A stretch of 64,000 nt of DNA, from the NCBI RefSeq assembly GCF_002368295.1, contig NZ_AP018248.1, positions 1,893,477-1,957,476 of the forward strand, written 5' to 3'. Numbering within the stretch: the first letter of the stretch is position 1; each line of letters starts with the position of its first letter. Both the position numbers and the translations under genes were made by a program. The stretch comes from Tolypothrix tenuis PCC 7101 (lineage in GTDB: Bacteria > Cyanobacteriota > Cyanobacteriia > Cyanobacteriales > Nostocaceae). Shown piece after piece: positions 7,202-15,870 of this stretch. Below the pieces are notes generated by a model. The model had not been told where the DNA came from. It did not search any database and saw only the letters and a program-made list of their open reading frames with translations.

Positions 7202-8740
7202 ATGCAATTTTCTATGTGGAAGACTTTCTATATCAAACCTAATGAAATTGGTATTTTATATCATCGCAGTGATTTTAAAAGAATCTTACAGCCTGGAACC
7301 CATACTTATTTAGGTTGGCATTGGCAAGTAAAAACCTATGACCTTAACCAACCAGAAGCTAATATTAATAACTTGGAATTATTAATAAGAAATCACAATG
7401 CACAATTACAAGAATATCTATTAGTAGTAAGAACTGCATTTAATCAAGTTGCTTTAGTACGTGTGGGGCAAACTTGGGTAAGCGTTCTACCCAATCAATT
7501 GCGGGCTTTTTGGCGTGGTTTTATTGAAGTTGAATCTTATATATTTAACTTAGATGAAAGTTTAGAATTACCTGCTGAATTTGTACAGCAAGTACGTCTA
7601 ACTACGATAAATGGGCTGAAAAAGTTCATAATTTCTGAGTATGAAATTGGGTTGCTGTATGAGCAAAATAACTTTGTGCGCCCCTTAGAACCAGGAGATT
7701 ATGCTTTTTGGACTGTGAATCGAGATGTTTCGGTTCGCTCTTTAAGTCGAATTGTTCCTAATCCTGGCTTTCCTTTAGAAGATGTATTAATTGAAAAACA
7801 TCCGGAATTTGTAGCGGCTTACTGCGAGACTGTACAATTACAGAACCAGCAGGTAGCAATTGTACGCTTTCAAGGAAAAGTAATTGCTATCTTAGCACCA
7901 TGCGATCGCAAACTTTTCTGGCAAGGTGTTGCAGTCGAAGTGATTGACATCAGCACCGATGCGAAGTTGCCATCTCGCTTGGTTGCAGAGTTAGTAGCAG
8001 GTTTACCAGAGGCTTTATCTTTGAGCCGTAATAGTTTGCATATTTGCGAAGTACCAACACAGCACGTAGGCTTACTGTACATTGATCAAGAATTTCAAAC
8101 TCAACTACAGCCTGGAAAGCACGCATGGTGGGTGTTTGGGCGTTCTTGGCAAACGCAAGTCTTTGATTTGCGTCAGCAAACTCTCGAGGTTTCTGGTCAA
8201 GATATCCTTTCTAAGGATAAAGTACCTTTGCGTTTAAACTTAACGGCTGGTTATCGCATTCTCGACCCCCTGAGAGCCAAAAACGCTTTAGTAGATATCA
8301 CTGGCTACTTATACAAAGAGCTACAGTTTGCTTTGCGTGGCGCAGTTGGTGAAAAAACTCTGGATGCGTTGCTAGAGGATAAAGGTGCAATTGATAGAAG
8401 CATCTCTGAATATATTCGCCAGAAAACCGCAGACTATGGAATTGAAGTAGATTCCGTAGGGGTAAAAGATATTATTCTCCCTGGTGAAATCAAGACGATT
8501 TTGAGCAAGGTAGTAGAAGCAGAAAAAGCTGCTCAAGCTAACGTAGTTCGCCGTCGTGAAGAAACTGCTGCTACTCGCAGTATGTTAAATACTGCCAAGG
8601 TGATGGAAGATAACCCCGTAGCTTTGCGGTTGAAGGAATTGGAAATACTAGAAAGAATTGCTGAGAAAATTGAAAAAATTCAAGTTAATGGCAGTTTGGA
8701 TAGTATTTTAACCGAGGTAATTCGGATTAATCGGGAGTAG
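7202..8740 (+). CDS. SPFH/slipin-family protein with triplicated N-terminal module
   Basis: 512 residues. The C-terminal part (about 300-500) is a band-7/SPFH domain: 'VFDLRQQTLEVSGQDILSKD' and 'VPLRLNLTAGYRI', then 'EKTLDALLEDKGAID', 'YGIEVDSVGVKDIILPGEI', and a charged helix 'VEAEKAAQANVVRRREETA'. These are strong slipin signatures. Before it, the leader motif 'GlLY....F...L.PG.H..W' occurs three times (about residues 14-35, 146-167 and 285-310), separated by a second repeated block ('QVALVRVGQTWVSVLPNQLRAFWRG' and 'QVAIVRFQGKVIAILAPCDRKLFWQG', quoted in part). The normal slipin has this module once. There is no obvious transmembrane helix. Slipins scaffold membrane microdomains; the specific role here is unknown. 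Confidence 0.85.
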   Translation: MQFSMWKTFYIKPNEIGILYHRSDFKRILQPGTHTYLGWHWQVKTYDLNQPEANINNLELLIRNHNAQLQEYLLVVRTAFNQVALVRVGQTWVSVLPNQLRAFWRGFIEVESYIFNLDESLELPAEFVQQVRLTTINGLKKFIISEYEIGLLYEQNNFVRPLEPGDYAFWTVNRDVSVRSLSRIVPNPGFPLEDVLIEKHPEFVAAYCETVQLQNQQVAIVRFQGKVIAILAPCDRKLFWQGVAVEVIDISTDAKLPSRLVAELVAGLPEALSLSRNSLHICEVPTQHVGLLYIDQEFQTQLQPGKHAWWVFGRSWQTQVFDLRQQTLEVSGQDILSKDKVPLRLNLTAGYRILDPLRAKNALVDITGYLYKELQFALRGAVGEKTLDALLEDKGAIDRSISEYIRQKTADYGIEVDSVGVKDIILPGEIKTILSKVVEAEKAAQANVVRRREETAATRSMLNTAKVMEDNPVALRLKELEILERIAEKIEKIQVNGSLDSILTEVIRINRE

Positions 8741-8908
8741 GGATTGGGGACTAGGGATTAGGGACTGGGGAAAGGGAAAAGGGTAAATTACAACCTGTTT
8801 TCTTTCCCCTTTTTCTTTTTGTAATGCTGTATTGATTTTGGATTTTTAAGACAAAATCGAATAATGTTTGCGACACATCAATAATATTCTAGAGGGCAAG
8901 GCACTGCC

Positions 8909-9155
8909 CATTGGTGTCAACTTAACGTGAAACCCGCTTGGTTGCAAGGTTTCGCCCTCACCCTGTGCCCCTCTCCCTCAGGGAGAAGGGAGCAAGAGAT
9001 TCAATTCCCCTTCTCTCTCAGGATACAGCTGGCGAATAGGGGGTAAGAGATTCAATTCCCCTTCTCTCTCAGGGAGAAGGGGTTAGGGGATGAGGGCGCG
9101 AGGTATTTGTACAACGCCCGCCCTATATAGCTTTTAGCTTAAGTTGACACCAGTG
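8909..9155. mobile_element. Miniature inverted-repeat element, copy A (247 bp)
   Basis: The ends are inverted: CATTGGTGTCAACTTAA on the left and TTAAGTTGACACCAGTG on the right. It is flanked by the direct repeat GGCACTGCC (8900-8908 and 9156-9164). Orientation is opposite to copies B, C and D. The interior holds GC-rich palindromes of the CCCTTCTCCCTCAGGGAGAAGGG type. It is about 55 bp longer than the other copies because a 29-bp block, beginning AAGAGATTCAATTCCCC, is duplicated internally (about 8994 and 9047). There is no coding capacity, so mobilisation would need a transposase in trans. Confidence 0.8.
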
Positions 9156-9228
9156 GGCACTGCCTTGCCCCTACAATCTTTCGCATGATTTTTCCAAATT
9201 GGCATAGTTCAAATTTCGCTTGGCGTTA

Positions 9229-9507
9229 TTAGTATTTATAAAGCTGCTCAATCCACATAGATACATCAGCTTCGGAGCCAGAAGAGAAAGATTTGCCTGT
9301 AGCGGGATCGTAAGCTTGCCAATAGGTATTACCTTGGCGGTCAAGTTTTTGTACTACTTGTAATTCGTTGGGATCTGCCGTTAGTGTTGCGATCGCATTT
9401 TTGCAGAAATCAGAAAAGGCTTGGCAAATAGATGTGAAAATATCACTTCTGAACTTTCTATTGAAAATTATTTTGCTGGTTTGCAATGATCTAATTTCAT
9501 TTTTCAT
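9229..9507 (-). CDS. Small conserved cyanobacterial protein, function unknown
   Basis: 92 residues. The C-terminal half 'ELQVVQKLDRQGNTYWQAYD', then 'PATGKSFSSGSEADVSMWIE', looks like a compact beta-rich module with a conserved Trp-Gln-Ala-Tyr-Asp-Pro core. I recognise it as the kind of short hypothetical protein common in Nostocales. There is no signal peptide or membrane helix. It lies alone between the element at 8909 and a divergent short-repeat region. No function is proposed. Confidence 0.65.
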   Translation of the reverse strand: MKNEIRSLQTSKIIFNRKFRSDIFTSICQAFSDFCKNAIATLTADPNELQVVQKLDRQGNTYWQAYDPATGKSFSSGSEADVSMWIEQLYKY

Positions 9508-9663
9508 AACAGTTTCTCGATAGATGCTCTCTATAACAGCAACTCTAACAACACCTGAGTAAACAATCTAATAATGGCTTGCATAGTTTCTATAAATGGT
9601 ATTTATAGTTGGGGATTAGGGATTGGGGACTAGGGATTGGGGAGATGAGGGAACAAGGGGAAA

Positions 9664-9716
9664 ATTACAATTACCAATTACCAATTACCAATTACCAATT
9701 ACCCAATGCCCAATGG
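9664..9716. repeat. Short tandem repeat, heptamer AATTACC
   Basis: About five units of (C)AATTACC in a row grading into CCAATGCCCAATG. This is a typical cyanobacterial short tandemly repeated repetitive sequence. Upstream, 9611-9645 carries the companion GGGGATTAGGGATTGGGGAC type. Confidence 0.8.
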
Positions 9717-9757
9717 CACAATTTAAGATGTTCTAAAAGCGATCGCATCAATTGACC

Positions 9758-10651
9758 ATGAAACTCTTTCAACTTCGAGCGGTAGTTGCAGTAGCAGATT
9801 GCGGTAACTTTAGTGAGGCTGCTTTGACATTGCAACTTTCTCAACCAGCAGTGAGCCATGCCATTGCTACCTTAGAAGAAGAATTGGGTGTACCTCTATT
9901 TGCTAGGGGTCGTCATGGTGCTGTACTTACGCCTGCGGGAGAGCGTATTTTATACCACGCGCGGCAGGCATTGCAACATTTGGAGATGATGGAACGGGAA
10001 GCCGATTTACATAAAGGCTTGCATGGTGGTCATGTAAGAGTTGCAGCTTTTCGCAGTGTGGCTACCCATTTACTACCAAAAGCGATCGCACAATTTCACG
10101 AAAAATTTCCAGAAGTAGCTGTCACAATCATAGAATGTCCAGCCTTCCCGGATGTAGAACAATGCTTGCGAGACGGACGCGCGGATATTGGGATTACTTG
10201 TCTCCCTACTAGTGATGAATTTGAAGCCTGGGAAATTTTCCGGGATGATTATGTAGCTTTGATTCCGCCACAGACAAAAACTAAAAGGGAGGAAATTACC
10301 TGGGAAGAAATCGCCGCCTATCCACCAGTATTGCTTCCCTGTACACCTTGCGGACGGATTCTGCACAATCACCTCAAAGTTGTAGAAATCCCGATTCATA
10401 CCGCTACCGACATTCAGGAAGATTCTACTGTTGTGAGTATGGTTAACCAAGGGCTGAGAGCAGCTATTATGCCCAGGCTAGCAGCAGTTCCGATTCCCCC
10501 AAAAGTGCAAGTATACAGTTTACCTGTACCTTTAGAAAGAATTATTGGCGTTGCCATTTTATCAAAAGCTCTTCATGTGCCGGCAGTATTCACTTTTTTA
10601 GAAATGCTGAGAAAATTTGATTTTTATAGTTTGGCTCAATTTATTTATTGA
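9758..10651 (+). CDS. LysR-family transcriptional regulator
   Basis: 297 residues from the ATG; a TTG codon two codons upstream (9752) is an alternative. The N-terminal winged HTH (about 1-60) contains 'FSEAALTLQLSQPAVSHAIA', then 'TLEEELGVPLFARGRHGAVL', which is textbook LysR. The C-terminal effector-binding domain (about 90-290) has 'VRVAAFRSVATHLLPKAIAQ' and 'DVEQCLRDGRADIGITCLP'. It is a cytoplasmic DNA-binding regulator with a small-molecule inducer. Neither flanking gene is divergently adjacent, so the target is not indicated by context. Confidence 0.92.
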   Translation: MKLFQLRAVVAVADCGNFSEAALTLQLSQPAVSHAIATLEEELGVPLFARGRHGAVLTPAGERILYHARQALQHLEMMEREADLHKGLHGGHVRVAAFRSVATHLLPKAIAQFHEKFPEVAVTIIECPAFPDVEQCLRDGRADIGITCLPTSDEFEAWEIFRDDYVALIPPQTKTKREEITWEEIAAYPPVLLPCTPCGRILHNHLKVVEIPIHTATDIQEDSTVVSMVNQGLRAAIMPRLAAVPIPPKVQVYSLPVPLERIIGVAILSKALHVPAVFTFLEMLRKFDFYSLAQFIY

Positions 10652-10809
10652 TAATTTGGCAATTTTATATTATTTGTTAAAATTCATTTGATTTAGATGC
10701 TTAGTTTGTTTGACGAGGTGAGTATCTAATTTTTTACAATTAATTTTGTCAAAATAATTTATTTCTTTACCCGCTTATTGGATTTCATCAAATTTCTCAC
10801 AACTAAATC

Positions 10810-11220
10810 ATGCACTACCAAATTGTTGACAATCTGACTGAAAATCAGATTTTAGAGTTAGTAGATTTATACAAAAACGAATTTTGGAGTAAAAATCGTA
10901 AATATCAAGATGTAGTCAAAATGTTGGCGGCATCAAATATTATTATTGCTTTTGTTACTGATAGCCAAGAATTGATTGGTTTTACCCGCATTCTGACAGA
11001 TTTTGTCTATCGGGCAACCATTTACGATGTAATTATCAAACCTACTTATAGAAAAATGGGGCTTGGTGCTAAGTTGATGGCTGCAGCCATCAATCATCCC
11101 CAGTTGCGAGAAGTTGAGCAAATTGCGCTTTATTGCTTACCAGAGATGATGCCCTTTTATCAACGTTGGGGCTTTACAACTGAAGTAGGCGAACTGCGGC
11201 TGATGTATCGTTACCTGTAG
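10810..11220 (+). CDS. GNAT-family N-acetyltransferase
   Basis: 136 residues, one GNAT domain. 'ELIGFTRILTDFVYRATIYD' forms the central strands, 'VIIKPTYRKMGLGAKLMAAA' contains the acetyl-CoA-binding R/Q-x-x-G-x-G/A motif (RKMGLGA), and the C-terminal 'LYCLPEMMPFYQRWGF' is the usual final 'fY.k.GF' motif. It is a soluble enzyme that acetylates an amine; the acceptor is unknown. It stands alone, 158 bp after the LysR gene on the same strand. Confidence 0.9.
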   Translation: MHYQIVDNLTENQILELVDLYKNEFWSKNRKYQDVVKMLAASNIIIAFVTDSQELIGFTRILTDFVYRATIYDVIIKPTYRKMGLGAKLMAAAINHPQLREVEQIALYCLPEMMPFYQRWGFTTEVGELRLMYRYL

Positions 11221-11274
11221 GGATTGGGAACAAGCAGGGGGGCAGGGAGCAGGGAGCAGTGGGGAAAAATAACA

Positions 11275-11341
11275 AACACCAATTACCAATTACCCATTAC
11301 CAATGCCCTATGCCCTATGCCCCATGCCCCATGCCCCATGC
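11275..11341. repeat. Short tandem repeats, heptamers CCAATTA and ATGCCCC
   Basis: Units of CCAATTA(C) followed by six or more units of ATGCCCC/ATGCCCT. This Nostocales-type intergenic short repeat is also found at 9664, 32086, 41826, 52615 and 61214. Confidence 0.8.
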
Positions 11342-11520
11342 AGAGGTACAATTACTGTGCCTTTAATTAAATTTAAAGATGTAGGTACGATATAGCGCCA
11401 GTATAATCTGCTTACTCGGATATATTTTTCGCTTAGATGTACTTAATGTTCCCGGAGTGATTATAACTAGAGTTATTATTTAAAACCGTCAAAATTTAAA
11501 CAATTGACTAGTAACAACTA

Positions 11521-13611
11521 ATGGTGAACTCTAGCCTCGTGACCACAATCTATGTCAATTCCGTACAGGGGAATGATGCCAACGCTGGTTCACGGTTGAG
11601 TCCCTTTAAAAGCCTCACCCGTGCCTTAAAAGCCTCTACACAATCTACTATTATTCAATTGGGTTCTGGGACATATAGCGCCGCTAGTGGTGAGATATTT
11701 CCCCTGATTATCCCTGCGGGGGTGATTGTGGTGGGTAACGAAGCCAGTAAAGGTGCTGGTATTGTGATTATTGGAAGTGGTACTTATCAGAGTGCTAGCT
11801 TTGGGGCACAAAACGTGACGCTGCTATTGCTAGATGATGCTAACCTTCGGGGTGTAACTGTGACAAATAATACGCCTAAAGGTACTGGTGTCTGGATTGA
11901 GTCGACTGCCCCCACTATTGCTAACAATACATTTATTAATTGTGCAAGGGAAGGTATATTTACCACAGGCACAGCGAAACCTGCAATTTTAGATAATGTA
12001 TTTTTGCAAAATGCTGCCAGTGGGTTGACGATGGCACGTAATAGCAAGGGTGAAGTTTTGCGGAATGTTTTGCAAAAGAATTCTATCGGCATAGCAATTA
12101 GTGATGCTGCTGCGCCTTTGGTGGCAAATAATAAGCTAACAGAAAATCAGACTGCGATCGCACTTTCTCGCGATGCTAAACCAGTGTTACGCCAAAATGT
12201 AATTACCAATAATTCCCAAGGCGGTTTGTTGGTAAATGGCAATGCATTTCCCGATTTAGGGAGTAATCAAGACTCTGCTGGTAATGTTTTTCGTGATAAT
12301 CAAGTATTCGATTTACAAAATGTCACATCTGGGCAGCTAATTTCTGTTGGTAATCAATTAAATCCCAGCAAAGTTAAAGGCGCAGTAGATTTTCTCTCTT
12401 CATCGATAGAAACCCCCTCCCAAGTATCACTAGGCACTAGTTTTTATGATCTAGGTGGGCATTGGGCAGCAGCTTATGTAGAAGCCTTAGTGAGCAAAGG
12501 CCTAATCAGTGGCTTCCCAGACGGTTCTTTTAAACCAAATTCCCCGATCACTCGTGCCCAGTATGCTGCTATAATTGCCAAGACTTTTCCACCTCCCAGC
12601 AGTAGTAAAGCCAGTAATTTTACGGATGTCAAACCAGATTTTTGGGCAGCATCAGCCATTTCGCGGGCGGCGAATATGGGTTTTATTAGTGGATTTCCTG
12701 ATGGGACTTTTCGACCGGGACAAAACTTAACAAAAATTCAGGCAATTGTATCTATTGTGAATGGATTCAAATGGAGTGGGGGCAACCCAAATGTGTTGAC
12801 TGTATATGGCGATCGCGCTCAAATTCCTAGCTATGCCACTAATGCGGTGGCAGTGGCTACCCAAAAGTTATTGGTAGTCAACTATCCAAAAACCGAACAG
12901 CTAGAACCATTGCGGGATATTACTCGCGCGGAGGTAGCTGCAATTATTTATCAGGCATTAGTTGCTATTGGTCAAGAAAAAGCGATCGCCTCGCCTTACA
13001 TTGTCAACCCTGATGTTGATATCCCCTCCTTCAGTGATTTGAAAGGACACTGGGCAGAAGCTTTTATTCGCGGCTTAGTCAGCATGGGCTTAACCACAGG
13101 TTTTGCCGATGGTACCTATCAACCAGATAAACCCATGACTCGCGCCCAGTATGCAGCTTTAGTGGCAGCGGCCTTTAACCCAACTGCTAAACGCGCAGCC
13201 ATCGATTTTACTGACGTACCCAAGAATTTTTGGGCTGCTAAAGCCATAGAAATTGCCGCTAGCGGTGGTTTTGTGAGTGGATTTAGCGATCGCACTTTCC
13301 GCCCCGATCAAAATGTCCAAAGGCTACAGGTAATTGTCTCTTTAGTAAATGGACTAGCCCTACCAGCAGCCGATAGCAATACCTTAGTTGTTTACAAAGA
13401 TCGGGATACTATCCCTGAATATGCTCAGAAGGCTGTAGCAACAGCTACTCAACAGCAAATAGTAGTTAGTTACCCAGATCCTAAGCTGCTTGTGCCAGTT
13501 CGTGAAGCGACACGTGCAGAAGTAGCAGCGATGGTTTATCAAGCTTTAGCTGCAATTCAACGCACAACAGCAATTAATTCACCCTATATTGTTTCCCATA
13601 CCATTAACTGA
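11521..13611 (+). CDS. Beta-helix (DUF1565) and S-layer-homology surface protein
   Basis: 696 residues. The N-terminal DUF1565/right-handed beta-helix region (about 8-290) begins 'IYVNSVQGNDANAGSRLSPF' and runs through repeats such as 'PTIANNTFINCAREGIF'. From about residue 305 there are six SLH motifs in two matching triplets: 'GHWAAAYVEALVSKGLISGF', 'DFWAASAISRAANMGFISGF' and a degenerate 'VYGDRAQIPSYATNAVAVAT', then the same order again from about 505. SLH domains anchor proteins to the envelope, in cyanobacteria often to outer-membrane or peptidoglycan-linked polymers. There is no N-terminal signal peptide at the ATG, and an in-frame stop lies 9 bp upstream, so secretion, if it occurs, is unconventional or the real start differs. 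Confidence 0.88.
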   Translation: MVNSSLVTTIYVNSVQGNDANAGSRLSPFKSLTRALKASTQSTIIQLGSGTYSAASGEIFPLIIPAGVIVVGNEASKGAGIVIIGSGTYQSASFGAQNVTLLLLDDANLRGVTVTNNTPKGTGVWIESTAPTIANNTFINCAREGIFTTGTAKPAILDNVFLQNAASGLTMARNSKGEVLRNVLQKNSIGIAISDAAAPLVANNKLTENQTAIALSRDAKPVLRQNVITNNSQGGLLVNGNAFPDLGSNQDSAGNVFRDNQVFDLQNVTSGQLISVGNQLNPSKVKGAVDFLSSSIETPSQVSLGTSFYDLGGHWAAAYVEALVSKGLISGFPDGSFKPNSPITRAQYAAIIAKTFPPPSSSKASNFTDVKPDFWAASAISRAANMGFISGFPDGTFRPGQNLTKIQAIVSIVNGFKWSGGNPNVLTVYGDRAQIPSYATNAVAVATQKLLVVNYPKTEQLEPLRDITRAEVAAIIYQALVAIGQEKAIASPYIVNPDVDIPSFSDLKGHWAEAFIRGLVSMGLTTGFADGTYQPDKPMTRAQYAALVAAAFNPTAKRAAIDFTDVPKNFWAAKAIEIAASGGFVSGFSDRTFRPDQNVQRLQVIVSLVNGLALPAADSNTLVVYKDRDTIPEYAQKAVATATQQQIVVSYPDPKLLVPVREATRAEVAAMVYQALAAIQRTTAINSPYIVSHTIN

Positions 13612-13717
13612 CACAGTAGAATAAGAAGCATTTCCTATTAATTAAAAAAACACTTGGGTAAATCCCTTGTAATTAAAAGTACTTTAGCCTATTTGTAATG
13701 GGTAAAATTTTTAACTT

Positions 13718-14452
13718 ATGTCTGAAGCTAACAGTTCAATGGTAACACCAGTTACAGACACATTTCCCGATTTGGCCACTGCCTTATTAACTCACTATAG
13801 CTTTGACCTGAGTGGTTATAGCGCCAGTGAGCTAATTAGGCGTTGGAAAACCCATTACCCACTTGAATGGCTACATATTGCAGTTATAGAAGCACTGTAT
13901 CAAGGTCGTTATAAAGCAGTTTCCGTACAACAAATTTTAAACTTCTGGCACAGAAAAGGTCAGGCTACTTATCATTTCAACATGGAATTTGAGCGCTTAA
14001 TTTGTAGCAAATTTCCTGAAAGCTTAACCGCAATTCCATCACCAGTTTTATATCCAGCTAAGAAAAACCTCTCTGTAGAAAAAACTAGCTATCACTTGTC
14101 ATCTCCTACAGGCGATGCATCAGCTACTAAAGTGAATAATGACTATCGTCAAAGACAGCTTCCGCCTGTAAAAGTAGTACCTCAACCAGAAAAACCAGCA
14201 GAAATAGCAGCAGTTGTCCCCGATGAACAGCCAAGCTTACAGCCTGAATACGCTGTTGCACAAGCTAGTAATAATTCTCCTCGGTTTGTCCCTGCTGCAG
14301 CCAATCATAGCCCAATTGGGCAATTCACTCCCGAAATTAGCGATCGCACCGATTCCTTCACATCCAAACTCAAAGCCATGTCTGGTAGACAAATACCCCG
14401 CAGAAGCTTTAGCAGAGATCATTTTCTTGATGAAAATAGTGCTATTAGTTGA
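13718..14452 (+). CDS. Conserved cyanobacterial protein, function unknown
   Basis: 244 residues. A compact N-terminal domain (about 15-110) contains 'FDLSGYSASELIRRWKTHYP', 'WLHIAVIEALYQGRYKAVSV' and 'QQILNFWHRKGQATYHFNME', with several Trp/Tyr residues suggesting a helical fold. The rest is low-complexity and Pro/Ala/Ser-rich, likely disordered. There is no membrane segment. I recognise the N-terminal block as a widespread cyanobacterial hypothetical, but I do not know a function. The gene follows the SLH gene by 106 bp on the same strand. Confidence 0.7.
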   Translation: MSEANSSMVTPVTDTFPDLATALLTHYSFDLSGYSASELIRRWKTHYPLEWLHIAVIEALYQGRYKAVSVQQILNFWHRKGQATYHFNMEFERLICSKFPESLTAIPSPVLYPAKKNLSVEKTSYHLSSPTGDASATKVNNDYRQRQLPPVKVVPQPEKPAEIAAVVPDEQPSLQPEYAVAQASNNSPRFVPAAANHSPIGQFTPEISDRTDSFTSKLKAMSGRQIPRRSFSRDHFLDENSAIS

Positions 14453-14465
14453 TTGGGGCCTGGTG

Positions 14466-14498
14466 ATTGGGTATTGGGTATTGGGTATTGGGTATTGG
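14466..14498. repeat. Short tandem repeat, GGGTATT heptamer
   Basis: Four consecutive units of TTGGGTA immediately after the stop codon of the preceding gene. A short palindrome follows at 14531. Confidence 0.8.
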
Positions 14499-14530
14499 AA
14501 ACAATAATTTTTGACTTTTGACTCTTGTAC

Positions 14531-14550
14531 AGACGCGATTCATCGCGTCT
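14531..14550. repeat. Palindromic repeat AGACGCGATTCATCGCGTCT
   Basis: A 20-bp near-perfect palindrome. The same sequence is at 46031-46050, and the AGACGCGATTAATCGCGTCT variant is at 51339-51358. A fourth, at 34022-34250, has been split by miniature element B. It lies between convergent genes here, so it may also act as a terminator stem. Confidence 0.75.
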
Positions 14551-14575
14551 CTTTGACTCTTAACAACCACCAATA

Positions 14576-15835
14576 TTATTTATTCCAAACTTGCCATTTT
14601 CTTGGTTGATAAAATAAAGAACGACTGGTAATTTTGCTGGCTTTGACAGTAAATCGGAATGATTCGACAACATCAAAAGAACAGACACCTTCTTTGATAT
14701 AGATTTTGGCTGTATATACACCAGCTAATAAGCAAACATAAGGCATCTGCATTTGAATTTCTACTTTACCTGGTGAAATTTTTAGAGGTTCATTATCGCT
14801 AGCAGAAGTGATATATAAAACTCGCTCATTTTGCCCAGATAAAGCTGTAATTAATACGCCTAAATTAGCATACTCAACTTCTCTATAAGCTTTACATTCT
14901 ACGCATAAATAAGCTGGTTCTCCACATAGGGGAGCAGTTAATATATTACCTTGTTCATCTTTAAAGCAAAGAGAAACAATATCTACTCCTAAACTTTCGC
15001 TTTCGGGTTTCTCTGGTAAATACATGATTCCTAAGGCTGTGTCTGCACCAGCTAAACTTAAATCCTCTTCGTATTGCCGAATTACTGCTTCGGTTTCTCC
15101 AGCTTTAATTAATTTACCTTTAGCAAGATACAGAGAATTTTCACAGACGTTTAAAACAACATGGGGATTATGGGAAACTAAAATAAAAGCTGTACCTGCT
15201 TGTCTTAATTGTGCTAGTTTTTGGTAACATTTCACCCGAAAATTAATATCTCCAACTGCTAACACTTCATCAATTAATAAAACATCGGGTTCTATATGCA
15301 CAGCACAAGCAAAACCTAACCTTGCAGCCATCCCAGAACTATAGGTTTGTACAGGTGCATCAATAGCATCAGCAATTCCCGCAAAGTCTATCACATCTTG
15401 AAATCTTGCTGTAATTTCTGGAGTTGATAAACCTAAAATTGACATATTAGCATAGATATTTTCTCGCCCTGTGAGAATCGGATTAAACCCAGCACCTAAA
15501 GCAATTAATGGCGCTAATTTTCCCCTAACTTTGACATAGCCAGTATCAGGATTAATCAATCCACTAATAATGCGTAATAATGTACTTTTTCCGGCTCCAT
15601 TTGCGCCTATCAATCCTAAAGCTTCTCCCCGCCGTAGTTGAAAACTTACATCTTTTAGCGCCCAGAATTCTTGAGGACGTAAGGTGTCACTTCTCCGACT
15701 TACGCCGATTATTTCTGTACAAATATCTTGCACACCATATAACAACGACTGCTTGAGATTTCGACAAAATTTTTTAGAGACATTATCTACAGAAATCAAC
15801 AAATCGGAATCTTGAGGCTGAATCTCTTCAAGCAT
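14576..15835 (-). CDS. Polysaccharide ABC exporter, ATP-binding subunit (Wzt-like)
   Basis: 419 residues. The ATPase domain (about 8-250) has Walker A 'GANGAGKST', signature 'YSSGMAARL' and Walker B 'LLIDEVLAVGD', with the 'FWALKDVSFQLRRGEALGLI' start typical of the TagH/Wzt/KpsT group. A C-terminal domain of about 150 residues (from about 270) matches Wzt C-terminal carbohydrate-binding domains in position and size. It powers export of an undecaprenyl-linked polysaccharide across the inner membrane together with the permease encoded just upstream (29 bp gap). The neighbouring glycosyltransferases fit this role. Confidence 0.92.
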   Translation of the reverse strand: MLEEIQPQDSDLLISVDNVSKKFCRNLKQSLLYGVQDICTEIIGVSRRSDTLRPQEFWALKDVSFQLRRGEALGLIGANGAGKSTLLRIISGLINPDTGYVKVRGKLAPLIALGAGFNPILTGRENIYANMSILGLSTPEITARFQDVIDFAGIADAIDAPVQTYSSGMAARLGFACAVHIEPDVLLIDEVLAVGDINFRVKCYQKLAQLRQAGTAFILVSHNPHVVLNVCENSLYLAKGKLIKAGETEAVIRQYEEDLSLAGADTALGIMYLPEKPESESLGVDIVSLCFKDEQGNILTAPLCGEPAYLCVECKAYREVEYANLGVLITALSGQNERVLYITSASDNEPLKISPGKVEIQMQMPYVCLLAGVYTAKIYIKEGVCSFDVVESFRFTVKASKITSRSLFYQPRKWQVWNK

Positions 15836-15841
15836 TATCTA

Positions 15842-15870
15842 AATTACGAATTACGAATTACGAATTACGA
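15842..15870. repeat. ATTACGA short tandem repeat between the ABC genes
   Basis: Four units of AATTACG fill the gap between the permease and ATPase genes and extend into the 3' end of the permease gene, supplying its TAA stop codon. This suggests the repeat replaced or trimmed the original gene end. Confidence 0.75.
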
